64,000 nt of DNA from Nonomuraea jabiensis (GTDB lineage: Bacteria > Actinomycetota > Actinomycetes > Streptosporangiales > Streptosporangiaceae): assembly GCF_014204795.1 (NCBI RefSeq), contig NZ_JACHMB010000001.1, forward strand, positions 8,506,501 to 8,570,500, read 5' to 3'. Positions 1-6,927 of the stretch are shown in pieces. The position numbers and the translations under genes were made by a program. Every line of letters starts with the position of its first letter. Position 1 is the stretch's first letter. The notes beneath the pieces are model-generated. The model searched no databases. It was not told the origin of the DNA and saw only the letters and a program-made list of their open reading frames with translations.

Positions 1-2
1 GT

Positions 3-446
3 TACCGGAGGATGCGGCTGCTCCTGGACGCGCAGGTCAGCCGGGATCTCATGCGTGACACAGGGTTGTCGGCCCCCGACTACGACGTCCTTTCGGCGCT
101 GACGTCCATCGAGGATCATCGGTGGCGGCTCACCAAACTGGCCGATCGCATGCTCTGGTCGAAGAGCCGCCTGTCACGGCACATCTCCCGGATGGAGCAG
201 CGAGGGCTGGTCAGGAGGGAGGAGTTCGAGGGGGACGCGCGAGGAGCGATGATCGTGCTGACTGAGGGCGGGCTGCGCGCCATCCAGGAGGCCGCTCCGG
301 CTCACGTCGAGTCTGTCCGCCGCCATTTCATCGACCTGCTTTCCGCCGAGCAGATCCAGGCGCTGGGGACGATCGCCGCGACCGTCCTCGCTCACCTGTC
401 GGAAGCCGGGACGATTCCAGAGGCTCGAGGCGAAGATCCCGTGTGA
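3..446 (+). CDS. MarR-family transcriptional regulator, 5' end outside the window
   Basis: Winged-helix dimeric repressor type. The frame is open to the left edge: the codons for Tyr-Arg-Arg at 3-11 precede the ATG at 12 and continue smoothly into RMRLLLDAQ, the usual first dimerisation helix of MarR proteins, so the true start probably lies just upstream and the ATG at 12 is internal. A wHTH is visible: helix LTKLADRM, recognition helix SKSRLSRHISRME, then the charged wing REEFEGDARG and the strand IVLTEGG. The C-terminal helix pair completes the dimer arm. No ligand can be inferred. Its 3' neighbour is a transposase remnant, so the original target genes may have been lost. Confidence 0.85.
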   Translation, partial: YRRMRLLLDAQVSRDLMRDTGLSAPDYDVLSALTSIEDHRWRLTKLADRMLWSKSRLSRHISRMEQRGLVRREEFEGDARGAMIVLTEGGLRAIQEAAPAHVESVRRHFIDLLSAEQIQALGTIAATVLAHLSEAGTIPEARGEDPV

Positions 447-514
447 TGTATGTCCGCGATATCCGCTTTACCGGCGCTCACCATCGAGCAGCCACATCCT
501 CACGGCTTTACGCC

Positions 515-875
515 CAAAGCAAGGACCTGCTCGGCCTGACCCAATACCGCGTCCGCGAGTGGACACCCTGGCATCGGCAACGTCACCACCGTCATGCTCG
601 CCCTGGCCTTCCTCGCCGTCACCCAGGCCGCCTTCCCGACGACAACAACGCCCCTGCCGACCAGGGAAAGACCGACAGGCACCGCCACAATCACCATGAG
701 CAGCGCTCCCGAGCCCATGCCCCCTACCCTCGCTGGCGGAGATCCGACGCGTCCTGGCCCGGCAGTTCATCCCCGCCACCAACACCATCGAGCATGTCCT
801 GGCTTGGCCGGCCTTCCGCCGCCGCCACCAGGCGCGCGCCCGGCTCAGCCACTACCGCCGACGGGAAGATCCACT
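515..875 (+). pseudogene. IS701-type transposase, C-terminal remnant with two frameshifts
   Basis: Homology to the end of IS701-type DDE transposases is spread over three frames. QSKDLLGLTQYRVREWTPWH is read from 515; after a shift near 580 the frame gives VTTVMLALAFLAVTQAA; after a second shift LAEIRRVLARQFIP and AFRRRHQARARLSHYRRR are read from 733. These blocks occur in this order in intact family members (the helix after the last catalytic residue, then the basic tail). The catalytic core is absent upstream, so this is a dead 3' fragment. I see no terminal inverted repeats. Confidence 0.75.
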
Positions 876-1419
876 ACCTCAAGTGTTGCCTGCGCGAAGG
901 TCTGCTCCCACCCGGCGAGCGCACCGGCAGGAACCAAGCGCTCTTGGAGGTCGGCGGGCTGTCCGTCGCCAGTGTGCAGGCGACGCTGGTCGCGATCGAC
1001 GAGCAAGTCTCCACCCACACGTCCTGAGCCTCGCGCAGCATGGCCTGCCGACCGCCAAGAGCAGCGGGGACGAGAGGGCCGGGGAGTGGGCGTCGGTGCC
1101 GGTGCGGCGGGTGGTCGAGGAGCGCGGCCGGCGACTCAGCCCGGGCATCCCCTGGTGGAGGCGTTGGTCAGCGCCCCTATGCGCATATGACGAGTTGGAA
1201 AGGCTCGAGCTGATCCGAGCATGAACTGGAGATCACCGGGCTGTCGTTCCGGGATTCGAAGCAGGCCTGCGCCTCCTCGCCCTCCATACGCTGTGGCCGT
1301 TGTCCACGGATGCCCGGCCATCCGGTTGTGCAGCGCGGCCATCTCCTCGGTCACACGGCGAACTCGACTGGCATGGCATTTACAGCATCTTTCGGTTACC
1401 TCTGCTCTAATCCCATTTC
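876..1419 (+). other. Gap with no convincing gene
   Basis: The first 150 bases stay open in one frame (VGGLSVASVQATLVAIDEQ before a stop at 1027), which could be the tail of a lost gene but matches nothing I recognise. The rest shows neither coding bias nor a clear promoter. The stretch probably belongs to the same decayed zone as the transposase remnant to its left. Confidence 0.4.
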
Positions 1420-1977
1420 ATGATCGACAGACAGCACATGTGGATGTCCAATGGCCCTTCCGCGCAGAGGCGTGAGGCCGAGACTCGACGGGTCCTGCTC
1501 GGGGCCGCCGTCAGCGCCCTCGCGGGCGCAGCCGTACTGGCCACTCCGACACGCGCTTCGGCGAGCGTCTCCGCACAGGGCACCGGTAGTGCACGGCGCG
1601 TGGCCGATCGGGCGATGGACCGCTTCGACCACGGCTGGCGCACCGGGGAATGGGACCCGTTCCTGGCCATGTTGACGCCCCGCTTTTCCTTCTGGTTCCC
1701 AGAAGGCCAGTGGCGAGGGCGCCACGAGGGCGAGGCCGGGCGGCGCGCTGTCGAAGCATGGGCGCGGTTCCACGCGGACAACGGCAATCGTGTTCACGGC
1801 CGGCGAAGCAACGTGACGACCATGGGCGACCGAGTCCTGTACGAGTACGACTCCCGCGGCGCTTCGCCCTCCACGGCCGGCTATCTGAATTGGGAAACGA
1901 TCATCGTCGGGGTGACGGGTGAGCGTATCAGCGCTTTTCACGAATACTGGGGGAATATTCCGCCGACTGGTGAGTGA
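1420..1977 (+). CDS. Exported SnoaL/NTF2-like protein
   Basis: 185 residues. The N-terminus has arginine pairs (QRREAETRR) followed by a hydrophobic stretch (VLLGAAVSALAGAAVLA) and an Ala-rich cleavage region ending ASAS, consistent with a Sec or weak Tat signal peptide. The mature part has the pattern of the SnoaL/nuclear transport factor 2 cone fold: a first helix with RAMDRFDHGWRTGEWDPF, a strand with FWFPEGQWRGRHEG, and a C-terminal sheet ending HEYWGNI. This fold hosts cyclases, isomerases and pure binding proteins, so no reaction is assigned. ATG at 1420 or 1444 could start it; the later one gives a shorter signal n-region. Confidence 0.6.
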   Translation: MIDRQHMWMSNGPSAQRREAETRRVLLGAAVSALAGAAVLATPTRASASVSAQGTGSARRVADRAMDRFDHGWRTGEWDPFLAMLTPRFSFWFPEGQWRGRHEGEAGRRAVEAWARFHADNGNRVHGRRSNVTTMGDRVLYEYDSRGASPSTAGYLNWETIIVGVTGERISAFHEYWGNIPPTGE

Positions 1978-2106
1978 GATCCCGATGTCCGCCTCGGGCG
2001 TTCGAGATTGATCCAAGGCACTGCGGCCCCCGCCGGACTGACCCTGTGAAGGGAGCGGAACCGGCGGGCGGGCGCCGTCAGTTGTCGAGCGGATGCGTGG
2101 GTGCTC

Positions 2107-2545
2107 ACCGAACCCATGGTCTGTATCTGGGCCGTAGGTGACTGACCGGTTCGCTGCCGCCGCGTACGGCGATCAGTGGCAGGTCGACCGGGACGGCCAG
2201 CACGTAGCCGAGCTGCTGATCGCGGCAGCAGGCCCGCGGGTCGGGCGCCCGTAACCGGAGTCGCCGCACAGGTGGCGAAACGGGGTGTCGGCCGCGATCT
2301 CCTCCTTCATCATCTCGATCATCAGGTGCGGCTTGATGGCGAAGACCACCTCGTCAGGAACCCCAGCTTGGCTACGCCGTTCCGGATCTGCCGCCCAGGC
2401 ATCGGGGAGGTGCAGCCGCCGATTGACGAAGGCGCCCCTGGCCGCGGAGGCGTAGGTGAGCATGGGTATGACCTGGCAGTTCTCGACCTGTCCGGTCAGC
2501 CCGCAGTACTGGTGGGCCACCCCTGCCGAGGGGAAGCGCAGTGAC
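2107..2545 (-). pseudogene. IS701-type transposase, central-domain remnant
   Basis: Reading leftward, the segment VAHQYCGLTGQVENCQVIPM followed by LYLP-like RLHLPDAWAADPERR and VPDEVVFAIKPHLMIEMMKE, then GDSGYGR, matches the DDE core of IS701-type transposases. In intact relatives the second catalytic Asp sits in the motif represented here by GDSGYGR. A frameshift just after that motif moves the reading to LGYVLAVPVDLP, and a stop follows at about 2107. Both N- and C-terminal thirds are missing. It lies on the opposite strand to the 515-875 fragment, so the two are separate relics or an inverted pair. Confidence 0.7.
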
Positions 2546-2827
2546 GCGCGAGCCGCCGATGTGGAGACGGTCGGTCCGTTGTGGCAGGAAGTGACCAAAG
2601 CGCCCTATCTCCCCGCCAGGGAGATGGGGCGCTCTGTCGTTGGCGGTCCCTGACCTGGAACGAAACCGTTCACGATCAGCGGCAGTGAGGCATCCAGGCC
2701 TGCCACATTCAGCACACCATCGTCCTGTGACCGCCTGCGGCGGCCATCGACGCCATGACGATGCGAGCGTCACAGGTGACCATGCGCCGGTAAGCGTCGA
2801 TACTCGGTTCTTTGCCGCCCGAGGCGG

Positions 2828-3013
2828 TCAGTGGCGGGTACTGGTCTTGCGCCAGGTGAAGCCGCCGGGCAGGTTGATCGACAGCGTACGGCGGCCGTCG
2901 GCTGTGCGGGTCACCCGGAACAGCCGGTTGCCCCAGCTGTGGCCGACGCCGCGGCGGGACAGGTTCAGCCGGAAGGGGCCGAATTTGATCGACTTGCGGT
3001 AGCTCCAGCCCAT
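2828..3013 (-). CDS. DUF4236 domain protein
   Basis: 61 residues if started at the ATG at 3013. The opening MGWSYRKSIKFGPFRLNLSR and the following GVGHSWGNRLFRVTRTADGR are the diagnostic motif of the DUF4236 family, a small beta domain of unknown role often found alone or at the N-terminus of bacterial proteins. An ATG also lies at 3028, but the GGAGGAAAG between the two is a good ribosome binding site for the inner start and the inner start matches the family's beginning. The short C-terminus (GGFTWRKTSTRH) is slightly truncated compared with longer relatives. Confidence 0.75.
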   Translation of the reverse strand: MGWSYRKSIKFGPFRLNLSRRGVGHSWGNRLFRVTRTADGRRTLSINLPGGFTWRKTSTRH

Positions 3014-3102
3014 ATCGCTTTCCTCCATCGGTCTCGCATGTAGCCCTCCAGCTACCCGATCAAAGCGCGATATATCGGCTTTGGTAAGGATTCGGCAATG
3101 GC

Positions 3103-3224
3103 GGCACGGGGGTATGGGGCTCCGGCCGAGTGCCTAGCCGACCTGGGAGCCGGCCGTACGAGAGGGCGGTCGGAAGGGGTCGAACCTCTCCCTGTGTGGC
3201 AATCGACCAGATTCGACCCGTGCC
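3103..3224 (-). ncRNA. Permuted tRNA-like unit D (degenerate copy)
   Basis: Minus strand. It opens with GGCACGGGTCGAATCTGGTC and closes with CCGTGCC, so a 7-bp helix joins its ends exactly as in unit B at 5759-5870. Inside, a T-arm-like AGAGGTTCGACCCCTT is followed by an acceptor-like 3' strand CGACCGC, ten linker bases, a 5' strand ACGGCCG with two mismatches, and a D-arm-like TCCCAGGTCGGCTAGGC. A short CC-ACACA-GG hairpin stands where the anticodon arm is in unit A. Mismatches in both acceptor and T stems suggest it is decaying. Similarity to unit B runs the whole length. Confidence 0.6.
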
Positions 3225-3545
3225 TTCGTGATCACCTGCTGGAGGGCGTGATGGTCGGCTCGCCGAGCCGGTTCGGGAATGCGCCGATGTGGAAGCGGCA
3301 TTCGGCCGTGACCCAGGTGATGCGGATAATCTCGTGCATGACGTGGCCGTGTTCCTGGCCCAGGGCGTTGAACCCGCCTGCAGTTCGTCAGTGATCTGCT
3401 TCAGTTGTCGCCCTCGGACTGGCCGCGGAGCCGGAGCTCCGCCTGGGTGAACTGGCGGTGCTGCCGCAGCCGGACGGGGAACGTTTCGCCGAAATCAGTA
3501 CGTGAAATCGTGACAATCGTGTGCGGCGTGCTGAAAACTGAGTAG
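3225..3545. other. Gap with a possible gene-end relic
   Basis: On the minus strand a frame reads HVMHEIIRITWVTAECRFHI then GAFPNRLGEPTITPSSR before a stop next to unit D. A similar FLDRLGEP tail ends at about 6111 upstream of unit A. On the plus strand PELRLGELAVLPQPDGERF is read just before 3525. Neither frame has a start or full domain. I see no promoter or terminator of note. Confidence 0.3.
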
Positions 3546-4109
3546 GTGGCCACCTTCATCGCCATTGCGGGCCTTATGTTTGCCGCAGGCAGCTTTGTGT
3601 ACGACGCATTGGGCTACCACCGCAAAGATCGAAAAGGCCCGACGACCACGGCGACACAACCGTCTCACCTCGCCCCGCCCTCTTACTCCACAGATCCACC
3701 GGTGCACAATCATCCACAGCAGCCGGCGCAAGGCATCTCTTGGCCCGAAGCTGCATATCCGCCGCAGCGGTCACCCAGGCCTCGATCGTTGGGCTTCAAT
3801 AAGCAGCCGCCACGGTGGGTGTTTGTCAGCTCCTGGGTCATGGCCGGGTTGATCGTAGTTGGAGAGGTGGTGGGTTACCTGAATCGGGGCCACGATCTCG
3901 GCTGGCTGGGCCTCTCGGCCGCCGGTGCCTGCCTTGCTGTCGCCGTCCCCTTGGTCATTCGTCTCGGCAGAACTGCTGACGACGATTACATCGGTCCGGT
4001 CATCGGGGTTCTGTTCTGGGTGCTTGTCGTGCTCAGCGTCGCATCCTTTTTCCCGGAGTGGACACTTCTGGAGTTCACCTGGGAGGGTGGTCATCTCCGG
4101 ATTCTGTAA
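3546..4109 (+). CDS. Putative membrane protein, four helices
   Basis: 187 residues from a GTG start. Residues 1-22 form one hydrophobic segment (FIAIAGLMFAAGSFVY), a long Pro/Gln/Thr-rich, presumably disordered stretch follows to about 85, and then three hydrophobic segments at about 90-111 (WVFVSSWVMAGLIVVGEVVG), 117-140 and 148-168. The C-terminus is short and polar. The linker length suggests the single N-terminal helix is separated from a three-helix bundle by a flexible arm. No known family is recognised. No operon partner: the next genes run the other way. Confidence 0.55.
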   Translation: MATFIAIAGLMFAAGSFVYDALGYHRKDRKGPTTTATQPSHLAPPSYSTDPPVHNHPQQPAQGISWPEAAYPPQRSPRPRSLGFNKQPPRWVFVSSWVMAGLIVVGEVVGYLNRGHDLGWLGLSAAGACLAVAVPLVIRLGRTADDDYIGPVIGVLFWVLVVLSVASFFPEWTLLEFTWEGGHLRIL

Positions 4110-4263
4110 GTAGAAGTCTCCCGACGACGGCGTATCTCGCTCGCCTGCTCGCCGAGGCGGTTCAGGAACACCGAGGGATGCCCGGAAAGCAGCGCTATCC
4201 CTGGCGTTCGGAGGCCGACCCTACGGGATGCGAAAGAAGTCGCTGTGGGATGGTCGGTGGCCA

Positions 4264-4437
4264 CTACAACCCGTCGCGTCGAGGCGGCCAAGGAGGCAGC
4301 CGGGGTGGAAACCGTTCCGTCCGGCCCGAGCACCACCGTCGGCGTGTCGTGCTCGGCGCGGCGCTTGCGGGACCGACCAGCGCAACCGCGGCGACCGTTG
4401 GCAATGCCAGCACTGCGAACTTTCTCAGAAACTTCAT
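4264..4437 (-). CDS. Small secreted peptide, possibly frameshifted
   Basis: From the ATG at 4437 the protein begins MKFLRKFAVLALPTVAAVAL and continues VGPASAAP, a textbook Sec signal peptide with an AxA cleavage site. The remaining 30 residues are Arg/Pro-rich and do not look like a fold. In the +1 frame the same bases read EHDTPTVVLGPDGTVSTP, a more protein-like composition, so a frameshift soon after the signal peptide is likely and the gene may be dead. A longer start at 4497 is possible but puts 20 polar residues before the signal peptide. Confidence 0.4.
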   Translation of the reverse strand: MKFLRKFAVLALPTVAAVALVGPASAAPSTTRRRWCSGRTERFPPRLPPWPPRRDGL

Positions 4438-4546
4438 CGTGCCCTTCCTGCCAGGCGAACCTGCGCTCCTTGTGTGGTTTTTGGCTTCTTCGCTCAAGGG
4501 TGCGGGCTGTGGTCGGGCCTGTCGTTACGGGTGAGCGCACAGCTCT

Positions 4547-5527
4547 TTAGTCTGAGTGCACTGTCGCGGACTGCTCGCGGAATTGGCGTGGCGGCAGCCC
4601 GTACGCGCTGCGGAAGGCCTGGCTGAAATGCGCATGGCTGGTGAATCCCCACCGGGCTGCGATCGCGTTGATCGGGCGGGTGGCCAGACGGGGATCGGCG
4701 AGATCGCGCCGACATTGTTCCAGGCGGCGTTCGCGGATCCAGCCGGCGACGGTGTGTCCCTCCTGCTGGAACAGTTTGTGCAGATAGCGCAGGGAAATGT
4801 GATGGGCGGCGGCGATCGCGTCCGGGGTCAGGTGGGGGTCGCCCAGGTGATTCTGGATGAAGGCGTGGATCTGGGCCGTCAGCGCGCGCCGCCGGGTGTG
4901 GGGTGGCACCCCGCTCTCGGCGTCGAGCGCGTTCGCCAGCACCAGGGTCAGCACATCGAGGGTGAGGGTGGACAGCCGGGAGGTCTCCGACGGGCTGAGG
5001 TCGGGCATGTGCCGGGCGAGTTGCAGCAGGAACTGTGACGACAGCGCACCGATGGCCTGGGTGCCGGGGATGCGCACGGCACTGAGGCGCCGCAAGTCTC
5101 GAGCAGGCAAAGGCAGCAGCGAACGCGGGAAATGCAGGAGCATCACCTGGCTCACCGGAATATGCGCCGCATGCTCGACCTGGTAGGGACGCGAGGCGTC
5201 GACCAGGACCAGATCCCCCGAGCCGAGGTCCGTGTGCCGGCCGTTCTGCGTCACCGTGCTGCCGCCGCTCACGGTGCAGGCGAGCTCGAACAGTTCGGGG
5301 TCGGCCTGCTGGATGAGCTTGGGCGTGCGGTGGGCAGCGGGCGTCCTCTCCTTCGCGGTGCGACCGGCCAGGTCACCGCCTCGGTCGTTCGTGCGGATGG
5401 CACGGCGATCGTCGTTGTCGCCGCCCGCATGGCGCTGCCGCCGGCCGTCCCCCGGCGCGTGGACCCAGGGCGCCGTCTCGCCGGGGGACAGCACTCGCTC
5501 CCGCTGTCGGCCTGGTCGCGGCCCCAC
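4547..5527 (-). CDS. AraC-family regulator with damaged N-terminus
   Basis: The C-terminal two thirds are a standard AraC_binding_2-type regulator: effector domain with RTPKLIQQADPELFELAC, QNGRHTDLGSGDLVLVDASR and PYQVEH, then two HTH motifs, DAIAAAHHISLRYLHKLFQQ and INAIAARWGFTSHAHFSQAF, ending LPPRQFREQ. Upstream of about 5330 the frame is Arg/Gly/Asp-rich and unlike the family, which normally has another 70-90 ordered residues there. So the 5' end seems replaced or frameshifted, and the start at 5527 is nominal. The gene lies directly beside the tRNA-like array, in the decayed zone, and its DNA-binding half may still be made only if an internal start is used. Confidence 0.6.
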   Translation of the reverse strand: MGPRPGRQRERVLSPGETAPWVHAPGDGRRQRHAGGDNDDRRAIRTNDRGGDLAGRTAKERTPAAHRTPKLIQQADPELFELACTVSGGSTVTQNGRHTDLGSGDLVLVDASRPYQVEHAAHIPVSQVMLLHFPRSLLPLPARDLRRLSAVRIPGTQAIGALSSQFLLQLARHMPDLSPSETSRLSTLTLDVLTLVLANALDAESGVPPHTRRRALTAQIHAFIQNHLGDPHLTPDAIAAAHHISLRYLHKLFQQEGHTVAGWIRERRLEQCRRDLADPRLATRPINAIAARWGFTSHAHFSQAFRSAYGLPPRQFREQSATVHSD

Positions 5528-5595
5528 CGGGCGGTCGGACTCAGCACCCCGGGCCGCCGAAGGTCCGACCGGTCGGATGGCGGATGTGGGAAGGA

Positions 5596-5730
5596 GGGCG
5601 GATATGGGTGTGCCGACCGGATCATGACCGGAGCTCTACCGCTGAGCTTTGCGCGCCAGAGCCGCGCAGCGGGGACTTGAACCCCGCGACCGCCGGTGCC
5701 GGGAGATAACCGAACGACTTCGACCCGCCC
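5596..5730 (-). ncRNA. Permuted tRNA-like unit C
   Basis: Minus strand. Ends pair as GGGCGG (5730-5725) with CCGCCC (5601-5596). Next to this helix are the shared blocks GGGTCGAAG and CCCATATCC. The T-arm is CGGGG-TTCAAGT-CCCCG at 5686-5670. The acceptor 3' strand CTGCGCG (5669-5663), a 7-base linker, and the 5' strand CGCGCAA (5655-5649) form a 6-bp hairpin, followed at once by a D-arm GCTCAGCGGTAGAGC. CCGGT after the D-arm can pair with ACCGG at 5697-5693 before the T-arm, giving a five-pair anticodon stem, but no loop with U33 can be assembled, so I assign no anticodon. Confidence 0.7.
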
Positions 5731-5758
5731 TCCCCCCCTGATCGTCCGCTCTGCCGGA

Positions 5759-5870
5759 GGCACGGATATGGGACTCCGGCCGGGTGCCCAGCCGATCTGG
5801 GCGCCGGCCGCACGGGAGAGCGGCCGGAAGGAGTCGAACCTCAGGTAACCGACCAGATTCGACCCGTGCC
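5759..5870 (-). ncRNA. Permuted tRNA-like unit B
   Basis: Minus strand, 112 bases. Ends pair perfectly over GGCACGG/CCGTGCC. The T-arm TGAGG-TTCGACT-CCTTC is followed by CGGCCGC, the 8-base linker TCTCCCGT and GCGGCCG: a perfect 7-bp acceptor hairpin in which the 3' strand precedes the 5' strand. A D-arm GCCC-AGATCGGCT-GGGC then follows. Only two bases separate the conserved leader end GGTTA from the T-stem, so an anticodon arm is missing; compared with unit D about 8-10 bases seem deleted here. It may be a non-translating relic or a tRNA mimic. Confidence 0.65.
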
Positions 5871-5910
5871 ACCGGCAAAGCTGACGAGGGGACCGGTGAG
5901 GTCCGGAGAA

Positions 5911-6040
5911 GGCACGGATATGGGATGTTCACCGGTATTAGGTGCTCTGCCCAACTGAGCTACCGGAACATTGCCCCGGGCAGGACTCGAACCTGCGACC
6001 GCCCCATTGTGAGTGGTAACCGACGAACTTCGACCCGTAC
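5911..6040 (-). ncRNA. Permuted tRNA-like unit A, reassembles to tRNA-Val(CAC)
   Basis: Minus strand order: leader ending GGTTA; CCA (6016-6014); anticodon loop CTCACAA (6013-6007); TGGGG; variable CGGTC; T-arm GCAGG-TTCGAGT-CCTGC; acceptor 3' strand CCGGGGC (5979-5973); AAT; acceptor 5' strand GTTCCGG (5969-5963); TA; D-arm GCTC-AGTTGGGCA-GAGC; A; CC (5942-5941); trailer from TAATACCGG. Joining CC to CCA makes the anticodon stem CCCCA/TGGGG perfect, so every cloverleaf element is canonical, including U33, A37 and discriminator A. The acceptor has two G-U pairs. Anticodon CAC reads valine GUG. The permutation is seen in the sequence; that the RNA is processed into a tRNA is inference. Confidence 0.75.
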
Positions 6041-6258
6041 TCGCACCAGGCCCCACGGACGTGAGGGACTAGCGAGGTAAGACGCTAGCGAAGTCCGCGG
6101 CCGATCTCGATCCATTTTCATCCGATCGTGGTCATCCGTCGCGGCTCGCCAAGCCGGTCCAGGAACGTGTCGATCTCGGTCGGGCGGGTGGTGTCGTCGG
6201 TCGTCAGCAGCGGGTAGCCGGCCGCGGCCGTGAATGATGATCGCTAGGGTTGGTCGTC

Positions 6259-6912
6259 ATGGCGCTGCTGTCTCACCTTGACCGTTTCAACAAGCGGCAT
6301 CCGTGGAGCCACAACGACCACTACGGTGGCTGGGTCGTCGGCCAGGTGGTCGCGTCGGGGGCCGGTCACGTTCTTGACGTCGGGTGCGGGACGGGCAACC
6401 TTGCCGCCCTGCTCCGCCGCCGCGTCGCTACCGTCACCGGGCTCGAACCCGACCCCGCGACCGCCCGCGCCGCGGCGGAGCGCTTCGCCGACGATCCTGC
6501 GGTCACCATTGTCCAGACCGATTTCGCCGGGCGTGACCCGCAGCGGCGCTGGGACGCCGTCACCCTCGTCGCCGTCCTGCACCATCTTCCGCTGGTGCCC
6601 ACGCTGCGGGAACTGCGCGGCTGTCTGGCCCCGGGCGGGCGTCTCGTGGTCGTCGGCTGCTACCGCGAGGCGGGGCCCGCCGATCTGCTCGCCGCCCTGC
6701 CCGCCATGGTCGCCAACCCGGTCATGGGGCTGGTCAAGCACCCAGCCCGCGCCGACGTGCCGCCCCTGCACATGACGGCGCCGACCGCCGAGGCGCAGGA
6801 GACGCTGGCCGACATCAGGGCCGCGGCCGCGCGGGAGCTGCCCGGCGCTCGGGTCCGGCGTCGCCTGTTCTGGCGGTACACCCTGGTCTACGACGCCCCC
6901 GCCGGGGCCTGA
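6259..6912 (+). CDS. Class I SAM-dependent methyltransferase
   Basis: 217 residues. The SAM-binding motif I is clear (HVLDVGCGTGNLAALLR at about 33-49), motif II ends in VTGLEPDPATARAA, the middle acidic strand is VQTDFAG, and the post-motif III block is AVTLVAVLHHLPLVPTLREL. These are the features of the ubiquinone/menaquinone-type methyltransferase fold (Methyltransf_11/25). The C-terminal part (CYREAGPADLLAALPAMVAN) resembles proteins of unknown substrate in actinomycetes. ATG at 6259 has AGGG nine bases upstream; the TTG at 6250 is a weaker alternative. Stands alone, convergent with the regulator that follows. Confidence 0.85.
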   Translation: MALLSHLDRFNKRHPWSHNDHYGGWVVGQVVASGAGHVLDVGCGTGNLAALLRRRVATVTGLEPDPATARAAAERFADDPAVTIVQTDFAGRDPQRRWDAVTLVAVLHHLPLVPTLRELRGCLAPGGRLVVVGCYREAGPADLLAALPAMVANPVMGLVKHPARADVPPLHMTAPTAEAQETLADIRAAAARELPGARVRRRLFWRYTLVYDAPAGA

Positions 6913-6927
6913 GGGTTTGGGGAGCAC

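Larger units (their letters stand above)
5596..6040 (-). repeat. Tandem array of three permuted tRNA-like units
   Basis: Units A, B and C follow each other on the minus strand, separated by 40 and 28 bases. The tRNA bodies differ, but the outer parts are shared: a 6-7 bp closing helix that varies in sequence while keeping pairing, then GGGTCGAA on the 5' side and CCCATATCC on the 3' side, then TCGGTTA facing CCGG. A single transcript could carry all three. A hairpin-forming GGACT...AGTCC segment lies upstream at 6065-6094. Confidence 0.7.

Noticed and set aside
5579..5595. A fifth RNA unit suggested by GGCGGATGTGGG next to unit C
   Set aside because: It resembles the CCCATATCCGCC end on the minus strand, but no T-arm, acceptor hairpin or D-arm follows.
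5596..6040. Ordinary tandem tRNA genes in standard order
   Set aside because: Reading 5' half to the next 3' half gives no acceptor pairing, and the bodies are separated by the closing helices and spacers. The strands on either side of each short linker pair with each other instead.
5911..6040. Group I or group II intron inside a tRNA gene
   Set aside because: The non-tRNA parts total only about 55 bases per unit and show none of the core helices or domains of those introns.
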